Origin: Microbacterium arabinogalactanolyticum
Lineage (GTDB): Bacteria; Actinomycetota; Actinomycetes; Actinomycetales; Microbacteriaceae
NCBI RefSeq assembly: GCF_030268005.1
Contig: NZ_BRZC01000004.1
Location: 62,001-126,000, forward strand
Reading direction: 5' to 3'
Length of the DNA: 64,000 bases
The notes under the pieces were generated by a model, which was not told the origin of the DNA, made no database searches, and saw nothing but the letters and a program-made list of their open reading frames with translations. Shown in pieces: positions 1-9,008 of the stretch (position 1 is the stretch's first letter; every line of letters begins with the position of its first letter). Position numbers and translations under genes: made by a program.

Positions 1-29
1 AGCGACCACCTCCGTGTGAGCGGACCCCT

Positions 30-57
30 GCGGGGATCGGGTGCGCCCGGTCCCCGC
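30..57 (+). terminator. Hairpin between the upstream gene and rel
   Basis: Bases 30-41 pair with 46-57 around a TGCG loop: twelve pairs with one G-U. It lies just before the rel -10 element and is probably the terminator of a gene that ends at or before the window start. There is no clear U-run, as is common in high-GC actinobacteria. Confidence 0.5.
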
Positions 58-58
58 G

Positions 59-64
59 TAGGAT
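59..64 (+). promoter_or_regulatory. Probable -10 element of rel
   Basis: TAGGAT directly follows the hairpin and predicts a transcription start near base 71 and a leader of about 20 bases. The leader holds a GGGAG ribosome binding site five bases before the ATG at 92. No good -35 hexamer is visible. Confidence 0.45.
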
Positions 65-91
65 GAACACATCGCGGGGACGGGAGCACAG

Positions 92-2344
92 ATGGCCGAT
101 TCGCAGGTCGCATCGCAGGGATCCAGCCTGCGCAGGCTGGTGCCGCGCATCTTCTCCCGTGCGCCCCGCGTCAACGACCTGGACAACCTGATCCGCACGG
201 TCCGCGCGAATCACCCCCGCGGCGATCTGCCCATCATCGAGCACGCGTATCGCGTCGCCAAGGAGAAGCACGAGGGGCAGTTCCGTCAGAGCGGCGAGCC
301 CTACATCACGCACCCCCTCGCGGTCGCGCAGATCCTCGCGGAGCTGGGGCTCGGGCCGCGCGCGATCGCGGCCGCCCTGCTGCACGACACGGTGGAGGAC
401 ACCGGATACGCACTGAGCGAGCTCACTGAGGAGTTCGGCGACGAGGTCGCCATGCTCGTCGACGGCGTCACCAAGCTCGACAAGGTCAAGTACGGCGAGA
501 GCGCCCAGGCCGAGACTGTCCGCAAGATGATCGTGGCCATGTCCAAGGACATCCGCGTGCTGCTCATCAAGCTGGCCGACAGGCTGCACAACGCGCGTAC
601 CTGGGGGTTCGTTCCCCCCGAGAAGTCCGCGCGCAAGGCCAAGGAGACGCTGGAGATCTACGCGCCCCTGGCCAACCGGCTCGGCATCCAGACCATCAAG
701 TCCGAGCTCGAGGACCTGTCCTTCGCCGTCCTGCACCCGAAGATCTACGCCGAGATCAACAGCCTGATCGCCCAGCGCACCCCGCAGCGCGAGAAGTACC
801 TGCAGCAGGTGATCGAGGCGATCGACGAGGACCTGCGCGAGCTGCGGATCCGCGGCAAGGTGGTCGGCCGTCCCAAGCAGCTGTACTCGGTGTACCAGAA
901 GATGGTCGTGCGCGGACGCGAGTTCGACGACATCTACGACCTCATCGGCATCCGCGTTCTGGTCAACTCGGTGCGCGACTGCTACGCGGTGCTGGGAGCG
1001 ATCCACGCGCGTTGGACGCCGCTGCCGGGCCGCTTCAAGGACTACATCGCCACTCCGAAGTTCAACCTCTACCAGTCGCTGCACACCACGGTCATCGGGC
1101 CGTCCGGCCGCACGGTGGAGATCCAGATCCGCACGCACGAGATGCATCAGCAGGCGGAGTTCGGCGTCGCCGCGCACTGGATGTACAAGGAGCGGATGAA
1201 CGGCGGCAAGGTCGAGACCCGCAAGACGGATGCCGACATGGCCTGGCTCGCCCACATCTCCGACTGGCAGGCCGAGACCGCAGACCCGAGCGAGTTCCTC
1301 GACTCGCTCCGGTTCGAGATCGGCGCCAAGGAGGTCTACGTCTTCACGCCGAAGGGGCGGGTCATCGGCCTGCCGGCGGGCGCGACGCCCGTGGACTTCG
1401 CCTACGCGGTGCACACGGAGATCGGCCATCGCACGATGGGGGCCAAGGTCAACGGCCGGCTGGTCCCGCTGGAGTCTGAGCTGCGCAGCGGTGATGTCGT
1501 CGAGGTGTTCACCTCGAAGAACCCGGATGCCGGACCCAGCCAGGACTGGCTGACCTTCGTCAAGAGCACCCGCGCGCGGAACAAGATCAAGGGCTGGTTC
1601 ACCAAGGAGCGCCGCGAGGAGGCGGTCGAGCAGGGCAAGGAGTCCATCGCCCGCGCGATGCGCAAGCAGAACCTTCCGCTGCAGCGACTCATGAGTCAGG
1701 AGTCGTTCGCAGAGGTCGCGCACCAGCTGCGCTACGAGGACGTGACGGCGCTGTACGCCGCCGTCGGCGAGGGGCACGTCTCCACGCAGTCGGTGCTGGA
1801 GAAGGTCACGGCGCTCGTCGCCTCGGAGCCCGACACCAACACGGGTGCCATCGAGCTGCCCGGCCACACTCCGGCACGGGAGGCGCGCTCCGGCGACTCC
1901 GGCATCCTCGTGCGCGGCGCGGCCGACATCCTGGTCAAGCTCGCACGCTGCTGCACGCCCGTCCCGGGCGATCCCATCGTCGGCTTCGTCACCCGTGGCA
2001 GCGGCGTCTCGGTCCACCGCAAGGACTGCGTCAACGTCAAGGCCCTCGGCAGCGACCCCGAGCGCTTCGTCGAGGTCGAGTGGGCGCCCACCACGAAGAG
2101 TGTGTTCCGCGTGCAGATCCAGGTCGAGGCGCTGGACCGCTCTGGACTGCTCTCCGATGTGACCCGCGTGCTCAGCGAGCACCACGTGAACATCCTGTCC
2201 GCGACCGTCTCGACCACGGACGAGCGTCTGGCGCTGAGCCGCTTCGTGTTCGAGATGGGCGACTCGGTGCACCTGGACCGCGTGCTGAACGCCGTGCGGC
2301 GGATCGACGCCGTCTACGACGTGTACCGCGTCACGACGTCCTGA
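92..2344 (+). CDS. rel: Bifunctional (p)ppGpp synthase/hydrolase (RelA/SpoT family)
   Basis: Long-form RSH enzyme of 750 residues that makes and breaks the stringent-response alarmone (p)ppGpp in the cytoplasm and on ribosomes. An HD hydrolase domain is present with H98-D99 in ALLHDTVEDTG. The synthetase domain has RFKDY near residue 314 and YQSLHTT after it; RFKD rather than ExDD is the signature of bifunctional Rel enzymes. A TGS domain starts near residue 414, followed by a Cys-containing region (ARCCTPVPGD) and a C-terminal ACT domain near 670-745. The start has a GGGAG ribosome binding site. The 3' end overlaps the convergent gene by 14 bases. In M. tuberculosis relA lies in the same broad neighbourhood as the alaS/aro cluster found downstream here. 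Confidence 0.97.
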   Translation: MADSQVASQGSSLRRLVPRIFSRAPRVNDLDNLIRTVRANHPRGDLPIIEHAYRVAKEKHEGQFRQSGEPYITHPLAVAQILAELGLGPRAIAAALLHDTVEDTGYALSELTEEFGDEVAMLVDGVTKLDKVKYGESAQAETVRKMIVAMSKDIRVLLIKLADRLHNARTWGFVPPEKSARKAKETLEIYAPLANRLGIQTIKSELEDLSFAVLHPKIYAEINSLIAQRTPQREKYLQQVIEAIDEDLRELRIRGKVVGRPKQLYSVYQKMVVRGREFDDIYDLIGIRVLVNSVRDCYAVLGAIHARWTPLPGRFKDYIATPKFNLYQSLHTTVIGPSGRTVEIQIRTHEMHQQAEFGVAAHWMYKERMNGGKVETRKTDADMAWLAHISDWQAETADPSEFLDSLRFEIGAKEVYVFTPKGRVIGLPAGATPVDFAYAVHTEIGHRTMGAKVNGRLVPLESELRSGDVVEVFTSKNPDAGPSQDWLTFVKSTRARNKIKGWFTKERREEAVEQGKESIARAMRKQNLPLQRLMSQESFAEVAHQLRYEDVTALYAAVGEGHVSTQSVLEKVTALVASEPDTNTGAIELPGHTPAREARSGDSGILVRGAADILVKLARCCTPVPGDPIVGFVTRGSGVSVHRKDCVNVKALGSDPERFVEVEWAPTTKSVFRVQIQVEALDRSGLLSDVTRVLSEHHVNILSATVSTTDERLALSRFVFEMGDSVHLDRVLNAVRRIDAVYDVYRVTTS

Positions 2345-2888
2345 GCGTCGCGAGCTCCGATATCATCTGGACGGCGCGGCGTCTTCCGGGGCGCCGCACC
2401 GTCGCTGCGAGCATGGGCCGCAGCGCGTCGACCAGCTCGGGGCTGAGCAGCACCAGCGCGCGCAGCCAGCTCTCTTCGTCGCCGCCTGCCTTCGTCGCGG
2501 CGAACAGCAGATCCTCCGCGGTGGCGAGAGGCGTCGTGACCTCGATGCCGCCGATCGAGAGCAGCTCCTCGGGCGCGGCACGGCGCTCGTGGTAGACCAC
2601 GCGGGGCGAGAAGCCGACGCGTCCGCGGGTGGGGCCGGCTCGCCGGACGTGGTGGATCTGCGGTGGCGCGTCACCGGCGCCGTGGATCCATGCCGCCGTG
2701 GGACCACAGGCGGCCAGATGCGCGGGGATGAGGTCGCGCAGGCTGGTGGCCCTGGCATCCGCCCCCTCGACGGTGTCGGCGGGCATGAACCCCTCGCCGA
2801 CCTCGAAGACGACTCCGTCCAGCCGCGCGGCGCCCAGCTCAGGGAGCGAGAGGCGCTCGCCCGGCAGGTAGAAGAGGGCGGGATGCAT
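2331..2888 (-). CDS. Probable AbiEi-type antitoxin/transcriptional regulator, orphan
   Basis: Protein of 185 residues. The central pattern WIHGAGDAPPQIHHVRR, then VVYHERR, then IGGIEVTTPLATAEDLLF resembles the C-terminal part of type IV AbiEi-family antitoxins common in actinobacteria. The N-terminal winged helix is not obvious, so this could be a shortened relative. No AbiEii nucleotidyltransferase gene lies beside it. I chose the ATG at 2888 because the longer alternative, from 2930, would start inside the terminator hairpin of the upstream gene; an in-frame ATG at 2786 is a further possibility. No good ribosome binding site is visible. It converges on rel and overlaps its stop by 14 bases. 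The family is inferred from remembered sequence patterns. Confidence 0.5.
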   Translation of the reverse strand: MHPALFYLPGERLSLPELGAARLDGVVFEVGEGFMPADTVEGADARATSLRDLIPAHLAACGPTAAWIHGAGDAPPQIHHVRRAGPTRGRVGFSPRVVYHERRAAPEELLSIGGIEVTTPLATAEDLLFAATKAGGDEESWLRALVLLSPELVDALRPMLAATVRRPGRRRAVQMISELATLRTS

Positions 2889-2895
2889 GCAAAGA

Positions 2896-2940
2896 AGTAT
2901 GAGCCGTGCCGCCCGATGTCGGGCGCGCACGGCTCATACT
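2896..2940 (-). terminator. Strong hairpin terminator downstream of the DUF349 gene
   Basis: Bases 2896-2909 are a perfect inverted repeat of 2927-2940, and inside them 2910-2916 pairs with 2919-2925, giving a stem of about 21 pairs with one bulged base. Read on the minus strand it is followed by TTCTTT. It ends the DUF349 transcript 15 bases after its stop, and lies only eight bases before the next minus-strand start codon. Confidence 0.8.
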
Positions 2941-2954
2941 GTGGATAACGCGGA

Positions 2955-4301
2955 TCAGGCGCCGAGGGCGCTGAGCCAGGCGCGACGGGCGGCCAGCGCC
3001 TCCGTCGCCTCCTTCACGGCCTTCTTGTCGCCGGCCTTCTCCGCCGCGGCGAGCTCCTGCTCGAGCTTCTCGATCGCGTCGAGCAGCTGCGAGCTCATGT
3101 CGTTCGCGCGCGCCTTGGTCTCGGGGTTGTTCTTCTTCCAGTCCACGTCCTCGCAGGACTTGAGGGCCTGCTCGATGGACCGCATGCGGTCGTCCAGCGC
3201 ACGCTCCTTCTCACGCGGGAAGATGCGCCCGACCTCGTCCCACTGGCGCTGGATGCGGGTCAGCAGCTGACGCGCGCGCTTGAGGTTCGGCTCGTCGGCG
3301 ACCGCCTTCGCCTCCTCGAGGAGCGCCTCACGGGCCTCGATGCGCGGTGCGGAGTCGGCCTCCTCGGCGGCGGCCTGCTCGGCGCGCGCCGCGTAGAGGG
3401 CGTCACCTGCGGCCTTGAACTTCGCCCAGAGCGCGTCGTCGGCCTTGCGTCCGGCGCGGCCGGCCGCCTTCCACTCGTCGAGCAGGGTGCGGTAGGCGGG
3501 GATCCCGTCGATGCCGCGCGGAGCGAGCGCCTCGGCGCGCTCGACCAGGCGGGACTTCACGTCGCGTGCGGCGCGGTGCACGTCGTCGAGCTCGGAGAAG
3601 AACGCGCGGCGCGCCTTGTCCACGGTCGAACGGGCATCGCGGAACCGCTTCCAGAGCTGCTGGGCGGTGCCCTTGGGCAGACGGGGTCCGTTCTGCTGGT
3701 GCGCCTGCCAGGCGTCGAACAGCTCGGTCATCTCGACCGTGACCTGCTTCCACTGCACCTTGGCGAGGTCGCGGCCGGCGATGGCCTCGGCCTTCTCCAC
3801 GATGACGGTGCGCTCGGCGATCGCGGCGTCCAGCGCCTCCTTCGCGGCTTCCGCCTCCTTCGCGGCAGCCTCGGAGAGCGAGCTGATCAGCGTCTCGATG
3901 CGTGTGCGGAGTCCCGCGAGGTCGCCGACCGCGGCGGCGCCGGTGACCTCGTCGAGCAGGTGCTTCGCCTGCTTGGTCAGATCGGACGCCGAGCTTCCGC
4001 CGCCCTGCGCCCGGGTCTCCAGCGTGCCGAGCTTGACGGCGAAGTCGTCGAACTTGCGCGCGTAGTATGCGAGGGCCTCGTCGGGCGTGCCGTCCGGGTA
4101 CTGTCCGACCGGACGCCAGTCGTCGCCCTCCCGCACCTCGACGGTGCCGTCCTCGGCGACTCGGCCCCACTCGGATGCATCCGAGGAGACCGGCGCAGGG
4201 ACCGTGGGGGCTGCGGCGGGAGCGGCGGTGACCCGCGGCATCGGCTTGCGCGGCGGTGCGGGGATCGGCGGGGTGGGCTTGGGTGCGTTGTCGTCAGACA
4301 C
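2955..4301 (-). CDS. DUF349 domain-containing protein
   Basis: Protein of 448 residues. It begins with a Pro/Ala-rich tail (PPIPAPPRKPMPRV) of about 50 residues. The rest is helical and charged, with repeated W-K/Q-x2-G or W-D/E-x-G patterns such as LWKRFRDARSTVDKARRAFF, LLDEWKAAGRAGRK and IQRQWDEVGRIFPREKERAL, which mark three or more DUF349 repeats. The C-terminal helix near EKLEQELAAAEKAG could form a coiled coil. DUF349 has no settled function; a regulatory or nucleic-acid role has been suggested. The start is GTG, with AAGGAG six bases upstream. It follows the small membrane-protein gene on the same strand by 58 bases, probably as one transcript. Confidence 0.85.
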   Translation of the reverse strand: MSDDNAPKPTPPIPAPPRKPMPRVTAAPAAAPTVPAPVSSDASEWGRVAEDGTVEVREGDDWRPVGQYPDGTPDEALAYYARKFDDFAVKLGTLETRAQGGGSSASDLTKQAKHLLDEVTGAAAVGDLAGLRTRIETLISSLSEAAAKEAEAAKEALDAAIAERTVIVEKAEAIAGRDLAKVQWKQVTVEMTELFDAWQAHQQNGPRLPKGTAQQLWKRFRDARSTVDKARRAFFSELDDVHRAARDVKSRLVERAEALAPRGIDGIPAYRTLLDEWKAAGRAGRKADDALWAKFKAAGDALYAARAEQAAAEEADSAPRIEAREALLEEAKAVADEPNLKRARQLLTRIQRQWDEVGRIFPREKERALDDRMRSIEQALKSCEDVDWKKNNPETKARANDMSSQLLDAIEKLEQELAAAEKAGDKKAVKEATEALAARRAWLSALGA

Positions 4302-4359
4302 GGTGTTCTCCTTGCGCGGTCTGTCCGCGGGAGTGGGAAAGGACTCCGCTCAGCCTAGT

Positions 4360-4665
4360 TCACTCGCCGGGAGTCTGCGTGGGTGCGGGCGACTCGTCGG
4401 CGGGCGGGGTCAGCAGTGGTGTGGGCGCGGGCTCGGTCGCCGTCGGAGACGGTTTCGGGGCGGGTGCGCTCACCTGCGCGTGGACCGCCTGACTCACTCC
4501 GGCTCCGATGACGATGAGACCGCCCGCGACGACGGCGATCACGGTGTCACGGCGTCTGCGGGCGACGAGGCCGTCGTTCCAGTCGCGGCGTGCCGCGTAG
4601 AGACGTGCTCGTTCCGCATCCGTGCGTGCGCGCTGCTGCGCGCCACGGGAACCGCGTGTCGCCAT
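4360..4665 (-). CDS. Small single-pass membrane protein, Pro/Thr-rich C-terminus
   Basis: Protein of 101 residues: an Arg-rich cytoplasmic N-terminus (about 1-40), one membrane segment near residues 42-63 (VIAVVAGGLIVIGAGVSQAV), and an outward-facing low-complexity tail rich in Pro, Thr and Ala. Arg-rich N-terminus and short tail suggest N-in topology. A strong GGAGGGAGAGGA ribosome binding site precedes the ATG. I recognise no named family; similar small proteins are found in Microbacteriaceae. It is the first gene of a probable two-gene transcript with the DUF349 gene and faces away from nirB. Confidence 0.7.
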   Translation of the reverse strand: MATRGSRGAQQRARTDAERARLYAARRDWNDGLVARRRRDTVIAVVAGGLIVIGAGVSQAVHAQVSAPAPKPSPTATEPAPTPLLTPPADESPAPTQTPGE

Positions 4666-4736
4666 CGAGTTCCTCTCCCTCCGAGCGGGCCGGGGCCCGC
4701 CACCGCAACCCTATCGTTCGGTCTGCTCACACCATC

Positions 4737-4774
4737 GTTACCCGTTTGTGAGCGAACTGTTCGACGCGCGTAAC
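4737..4774 (+). promoter_or_regulatory. Candidate GlnR binding region upstream of nirB
   Basis: Four five-base blocks are spaced exactly six bases apart: GTTAC (4737), GTGAG (4748), GTTCG (4759) and GTAAC (4770). The outer two fit the GlnR pattern (gTnAC-n6-GaAAC repeated) well and the inner two poorly. It lies about 46-83 bases before the predicted nirB transcription start, where an activator would sit. GlnR control of nirBD is known in streptomycetes and mycobacteria; the site itself is my inference. Confidence 0.4.
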
Positions 4775-4807
4775 GCGGATCGGCCGGTTCGTGAAACACG
4801 GGCTCCA

Positions 4808-4813
4808 TAGCTT
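4808..4813 (+). promoter_or_regulatory. Probable -10 element of nirB, leaderless
   Basis: TAGCTT is followed by six bases and then the ATG at 4820, so the predicted +1 is the A of the start codon. No consensus -35 is visible at the expected spacing, which suits an activator-dependent promoter next to the GlnR-like blocks. Confidence 0.45.
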
Positions 4814-4819
4814 CGATGC

Positions 4820-7414
4820 ATGGAACAGGGTGCGATGACCGACCAGCTCAGTGCCGCCGCGGATGTGCTCGTGGTGGGTGCGGGCATGGTCGCGCACCGT
4901 TTCGTCGACAGTCTTCTCAGCGACGGGAAGGACCGGCACTCCGTCACCGTGATCGGCGAAGAGCCGAGGGATCTCTACGACCGCGTGGGCCTGACGTCGT
5001 TCTTCTCCGGTGCGACAGCCGACGAGCTCACGCTGGACCGCAGGGTGTTCGCCGACCCGCGTGTGACCCATCTGAGCGGAGATCCCGTGACGCGCGTCGA
5101 CCGTGGTGCCCGCACGGTCCAGACCCGCTCCGGCACGGTGCTCGGCTACGGCACGCTGGTGCTCGCCACCGGGTCGTATGCTCCGCGGCTTCCGGTCGAG
5201 GGCCGCGACCTTGACGGATGCTTCGTCTATCGCACCCTCGACGACGTGATGCGGCTGCGTGAGTACGTCACGGAACGGAGCGCGCGACTGGGGCGGACGC
5301 TCCGCGGCGCGGTGATCGGCGGCGGGCTGCTCGGGCTCGAGGCTGCGGGGGCGCTGCAGGGGATGCACGTGGACTGCACAGTGGTGCAGTCGTCGGATCG
5401 GCTCATGTCCGCCCAGCTCGACGCGGCGGGCGGGACCGTGCTGCGGCGGCTCATCGAGGCACGAGGCATCTCCGTCCGCACCGGCAGCCGGACCAGCAGG
5501 CTCACGGCCGACGAGACCGGCGCCGTCACCGCGATCGAGTTCCCGCACGACGGCCACCTTCCCGCCGACGTCGTCGTGTTCACGGTCGGAGTCCGTCCGC
5601 GCGACGAACTCGCTCGCGCGGCGGGACTCGCGGTCCACCCCGACGGAGGCGTGATCATCGACGACGGATGCCGCACGGACGATCCTCGCATCCTCGCCGT
5701 CGGCGAGGTCGCGAACTTCGAGGGCCGAGCGGTGGGTCTGGTCGCGCCCGGATACGCGATGGCGGAAGTCGCGGCCGCGCGACTGAACGGTGCGGACGCG
5801 TCCTTCCCCGGATACGACGACGCGACGAAGCTGAAGCTGTCCGGCGTGGATGTGGCCAGCTTCGGAGACGCGATGGCGGAGATCCCCGGCGCGCTTGACG
5901 TGGTCTACACCGACCCGGTGGCGGGCGTCTACAAGAAGCTCGTGCTCTCGGACGACGCGAAGACGCTCCTCGGAGGCATACTGATCGGCGACGCATCGGC
6001 GTACGGCGCACTGCGTCCGCTGGTCGGGGGCCCGCTGGGCGGCGACCCGGCGGCGTACCTCCTCCCGGAGGACCGCATGGATGCGCCCTCCCGCGAGCTG
6101 TCCGACGACGCTGTCGTCTGCTCGTGCTCGAACGTCACAGCAGGGCGGATCCGCACCGCCGTGCACGAGGAGGGATGCGCGGACGCGGCATCGGTGAAGA
6201 GCTGCACCCGAGCGGGCGCGACCTGCGGTTCCTGCATCTTCATGGTGTCGAAGATCGTCGCCAAGGAACTCGCCAAGTCCGGTCGCACGGCTTCCACTGC
6301 TCTGTGCGAGCACTTCGACATGTCACGCCGCCAGCTGTTCGACGCCGTGCGCGTGTCGGAGCTCACGACCTTCAGCGCGATCATCGCGCGCTTCGGTCGA
6401 GGGCGGGGGTGCGACATCTGCAAGCCCGCCCTGGCCAGCATCCTCTCCGTGCTGGTCGGGGAGCACGTGCTCGAGGGCGAGAACGCCGCACTGCAGGACA
6501 CCAACGACCACGTGATGGCGAACATGCAGAAGGACGGCACCTATTCGGTCGTGCCGCGCATGCCGGGCGGCGAGGTCACACCCGCCGGGCTGATCGCGAT
6601 CGGCAGGATCGCCGACGACTACGGGCTCTACACCAAGATCACCGGGGGTCAGCGGATCGACATGTTCGGTGCGCGGCTCGAGCAGCTGCCTGCGATCTGG
6701 GGGCGTCTCGTCGAGGCGGGATTCGAGTCGGGCCAGGCGTACGGCAAGGCGCTGCGCACAGTGAAGTCGTGCGTGGGCTCCACGTGGTGCCGGTACGGCG
6801 TCCTCGACTCGGTGGGCATGGCCGTGCGCCTCGAACTGCGCTACCGCGGGCTGCGCGCGCCCCACAAACTCAAGGTGGGCGTCTCGGGATGCGCCCGCGA
6901 ATGCGCCGAGGCACGCAGCAAGGACGTCGGAGTGATCGCCACCGAGACCGGCTGGAACATGTACGTCGGCGGGAACGGAGGATTCTCGCCGAGGCACGCC
7001 GAACTGCTGGCCTCGGGCCTCGACGACGAGGGACTCATCCGCGCGATCGACCGCTTCTTCATGTACTACATCCGCACGGCCGATCGCCTGCAGCGGACAG
7101 CACCCTGGTGCGAGGAGCTCGAGGGCGGTCTGGACGGCCTGCGCGAGGTCATCTTCGATGACAGCCTCGGCATCTGCGCAGATCTCGATGATGCGATGGC
7201 GCGCCACGTCGATCGCTATGAGGACGAGTGGGCGGCGACGCTCCGCGACCCGGAGAAGCTGCGGCGCTTCGGCTCCTTCGTGAACGCCGCCGACACCCCC
7301 GATCCCTCGCTCGCCTACGTGTCCGTCCGCGGGCAGGTGCGCCCGGCGACCGCGGACGAGCGATCGGCCGAGAGCATCCTCATCGCCGGAACCACCTTGG
7401 AGGTGCGCAGATGA
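4820..7414 (+). CDS. nirB: Nitrite reductase (NADH) large subunit
   Basis: Cytoplasmic assimilatory enzyme that reduces nitrite to ammonium; 864 residues, close to the E. coli NirB length. An FAD/NAD(P)-binding oxidoreductase half (VLVVGAGMVAHRFV near residue 20) comes first. A BFD-type [2Fe-2S] region follows with CSCSN near 434 and ATCGSC near 465, plus a second Cys pair in GCDICKP near 533. The C-terminal nitrite/sulfite reductase half holds the 4Fe-4S/siroheme ligands in SCVGSTWC near 650 and GCARECAE near 690. ATG 4820 fits a leaderless mRNA; ATG 4835 (MTDQLSAA), preceded by an AGGG, is an alternative. It overlaps nirD by four bases. Confidence 0.95.
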   Translation: MEQGAMTDQLSAAADVLVVGAGMVAHRFVDSLLSDGKDRHSVTVIGEEPRDLYDRVGLTSFFSGATADELTLDRRVFADPRVTHLSGDPVTRVDRGARTVQTRSGTVLGYGTLVLATGSYAPRLPVEGRDLDGCFVYRTLDDVMRLREYVTERSARLGRTLRGAVIGGGLLGLEAAGALQGMHVDCTVVQSSDRLMSAQLDAAGGTVLRRLIEARGISVRTGSRTSRLTADETGAVTAIEFPHDGHLPADVVVFTVGVRPRDELARAAGLAVHPDGGVIIDDGCRTDDPRILAVGEVANFEGRAVGLVAPGYAMAEVAAARLNGADASFPGYDDATKLKLSGVDVASFGDAMAEIPGALDVVYTDPVAGVYKKLVLSDDAKTLLGGILIGDASAYGALRPLVGGPLGGDPAAYLLPEDRMDAPSRELSDDAVVCSCSNVTAGRIRTAVHEEGCADAASVKSCTRAGATCGSCIFMVSKIVAKELAKSGRTASTALCEHFDMSRRQLFDAVRVSELTTFSAIIARFGRGRGCDICKPALASILSVLVGEHVLEGENAALQDTNDHVMANMQKDGTYSVVPRMPGGEVTPAGLIAIGRIADDYGLYTKITGGQRIDMFGARLEQLPAIWGRLVEAGFESGQAYGKALRTVKSCVGSTWCRYGVLDSVGMAVRLELRYRGLRAPHKLKVGVSGCARECAEARSKDVGVIATETGWNMYVGGNGGFSPRHAELLASGLDDEGLIRAIDRFFMYYIRTADRLQRTAPWCEELEGGLDGLREVIFDDSLGICADLDDAMARHVDRYEDEWAATLRDPEKLRRFGSFVNAADTPDPSLAYVSVRGQVRPATADERSAESILIAGTTLEVRR

Positions 7415-7776
7415 CCATCGCAGCAGCCGTCGACTCACTCGTGCGCGTGTGCTCAGTCCGGGACCTGGAGGTGGAACGCGGCCGCGCCGCGCTGTTCGGC
7501 AGCACGCAGGTCGCACTGTTCCTCCTCGCGGACGGCACGGTGCACGCCGTGTCGAACCTCGACCCGTACAGCGGAGCGCACGTGATGTCCCGGGGCATCG
7601 TCGGCAGCAGGGATCAGTCACCCACCGTCGCTTCTCCCATGCACAAGCAGGTCTTCGATCTGCGCACCGGCCTGTGCGTGGCGACGCAGGGCGGGCACCC
7701 GGCGTCCCTGCGGGTCTGGCCGGTCGTGGTCCGCGACGACGATGTCTACCTCGACTTCGAGGAGGAGCAGGGATGA
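7411..7776 (+). CDS. nirD: Nitrite reductase (NADH) small subunit
   Basis: Protein of 121 residues with a Rieske-like fold, the small partner of NirB. The places of the usual Rieske ligands read SPMHKQVFDLRTG, so the Cys ligands are absent; NirD is known to lack the iron-sulfur cluster and to be structural. The ATG at 7411 overlaps the nirB stop (ATGA), and the stop overlaps the next start in the same way, so the subunits are probably made by coupled translation. Confidence 0.93.
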   Translation: MTIAAAVDSLVRVCSVRDLEVERGRAALFGSTQVALFLLADGTVHAVSNLDPYSGAHVMSRGIVGSRDQSPTVASPMHKQVFDLRTGLCVATQGGHPASLRVWPVVVRDDDVYLDFEEEQG

Positions 7777-9008
7777 CGCTGATGCTGGGGGTCTCACTGG
7801 CAGGGCGCGAGGTTCTCGCGGTCGGGGGAGGTGCCGTCTCGGCGCGCCGACTGCGTCGGTTCATCGATGAGGGTGCCATCGTGCGCGTCGTCGCCCCGGA
7901 GCTGCATCCCGACACCGCGGGGCTCGTTCGCACGCATGCGCTGAGCTGGCAGGCGCGACGGTTCCGCGCCGCGGACCTCGCAGGGGTGTGGATGGCGCAC
8001 GTGGCGACCGGCGACGCGAAGGTCGATCGCCGCATCGTGGTCCTCTGCGAGCGACGCCGGGTCCTGTGCGTCGCGGCCGGCGACGGATCGCAGGGCTCGG
8101 CGCGGATGACGGCTCAGACGGTGGTGGGCGACGTCACGCTCGGCGTCGTCAGCACCCACGGCGCCGACCCGCGGCGCACGATGGCGATCCGGGATGCCAT
8201 CGGAGACCTCGTGGCGAACGGACGCCTCCCGCTGCGCCGCAACCGGCGAGGGGGACCAGGCCGTGTGGACCTCATCGGCGGAGGGCCCGGACCCGCCGAC
8301 CTGATGACGGTGCGTGCACGGCGCCTCATCGCCGAGGCGGACGTGATCGTCACCGATCGACTCGGGCCCGCCCAGGAGATCGTCCGCGAACTCGATCCCG
8401 CGGTGCAGGTGATCGATGTCGGAAAGCGCCCGGGAGCCCACCCCGTGCCGCAGGAGCAGATCAACAGCATCCTCGTCGAGCATGCTCTCGAGGGGCGCCG
8501 GGTGGTCCGCCTCAAGGGCGGCGATCCGTTCGTGTTCGGCCGCGGTGGTGAGGAGATGCAGGCCTGCCTGGCCGCCGGTGTGCCCGTCGAGGTCACGCCG
8601 GGGGTGTCCAGCGCGATCGCGGTGCCGCAGGCCGCGGGCATCCCGGTCACGCACCGCGGCACCGCAGCCGCCGTCCACGTGGTCAACGGCCAGGGCGGAC
8701 CGGAGCCGTCGACGCTGGCCGCGATGGCCGATCCGACGGTCACGACGATCGTGCTCATGGGTGTCGCCGCGCTCCCGCGGCTCGTAGCGGCCGCTGTCCG
8801 CAGCGGCATCCCGGGGGAGCGTCCGATGGCGTTCGTCGAGAACGGGCACAGCGCGCTGCAGCGCACCACCCGCACGACGCTGGCGGATGCGCTGGCCGAC
8901 GCCGCGGAGATCGGTCTCAGCAACCCGGCGGTGATCGTGATCGGCGAGGTCGCTCGTGCAGATCTGCTCCTGCCCGCCCCCGCGCCGCAGCGGGTGGCGC
9001 TCGCATGA
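7773..9008 (+). CDS. Siroheme synthase: precorrin-2 dehydrogenase / uroporphyrinogen-III C-methyltransferase
   Basis: Protein of 411 residues. The N-terminal part (about 1-150) is a precorrin-2 dehydrogenase-like NAD-binding domain (VLAVGGGAVSARRLRRF). The C-terminal part (about 165-400) is a SAM-dependent uroporphyrinogen-III methyltransferase, with VDLIGGGPGPADLMT, the VTDRLG region, RLKGGDPFVFGRGGEE and VTPGVSSAIAVP. Together they convert uroporphyrinogen III to sirohydrochlorin. It resembles CysG but has the two domains only, and iron insertion is probably left to the CbiX-type chelatase downstream. The ATG overlaps the nirD stop. The product supplies siroheme to NirB. Confidence 0.92.
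   Translation: MTLMLGVSLAGREVLAVGGGAVSARRLRRFIDEGAIVRVVAPELHPDTAGLVRTHALSWQARRFRAADLAGVWMAHVATGDAKVDRRIVVLCERRRVLCVAAGDGSQGSARMTAQTVVGDVTLGVVSTHGADPRRTMAIRDAIGDLVANGRLPLRRNRRGGPGRVDLIGGGPGPADLMTVRARRLIAEADVIVTDRLGPAQEIVRELDPAVQVIDVGKRPGAHPVPQEQINSILVEHALEGRRVVRLKGGDPFVFGRGGEEMQACLAAGVPVEVTPGVSSAIAVPQAAGIPVTHRGTAAAVHVVNGQGGPEPSTLAAMADPTVTTIVLMGVAALPRLVAAAVRSGIPGERPMAFVENGHSALQRTTRTTLADALADAAEIGLSNPAVIVIGEVARADLLLPAPAPQRVALA

Noticed and set aside
1..29. C-terminal tail of an upstream gene
   Set aside because: A TGA at 16-18 could end a reading frame, but five codons are not enough to identify or even confirm a gene.
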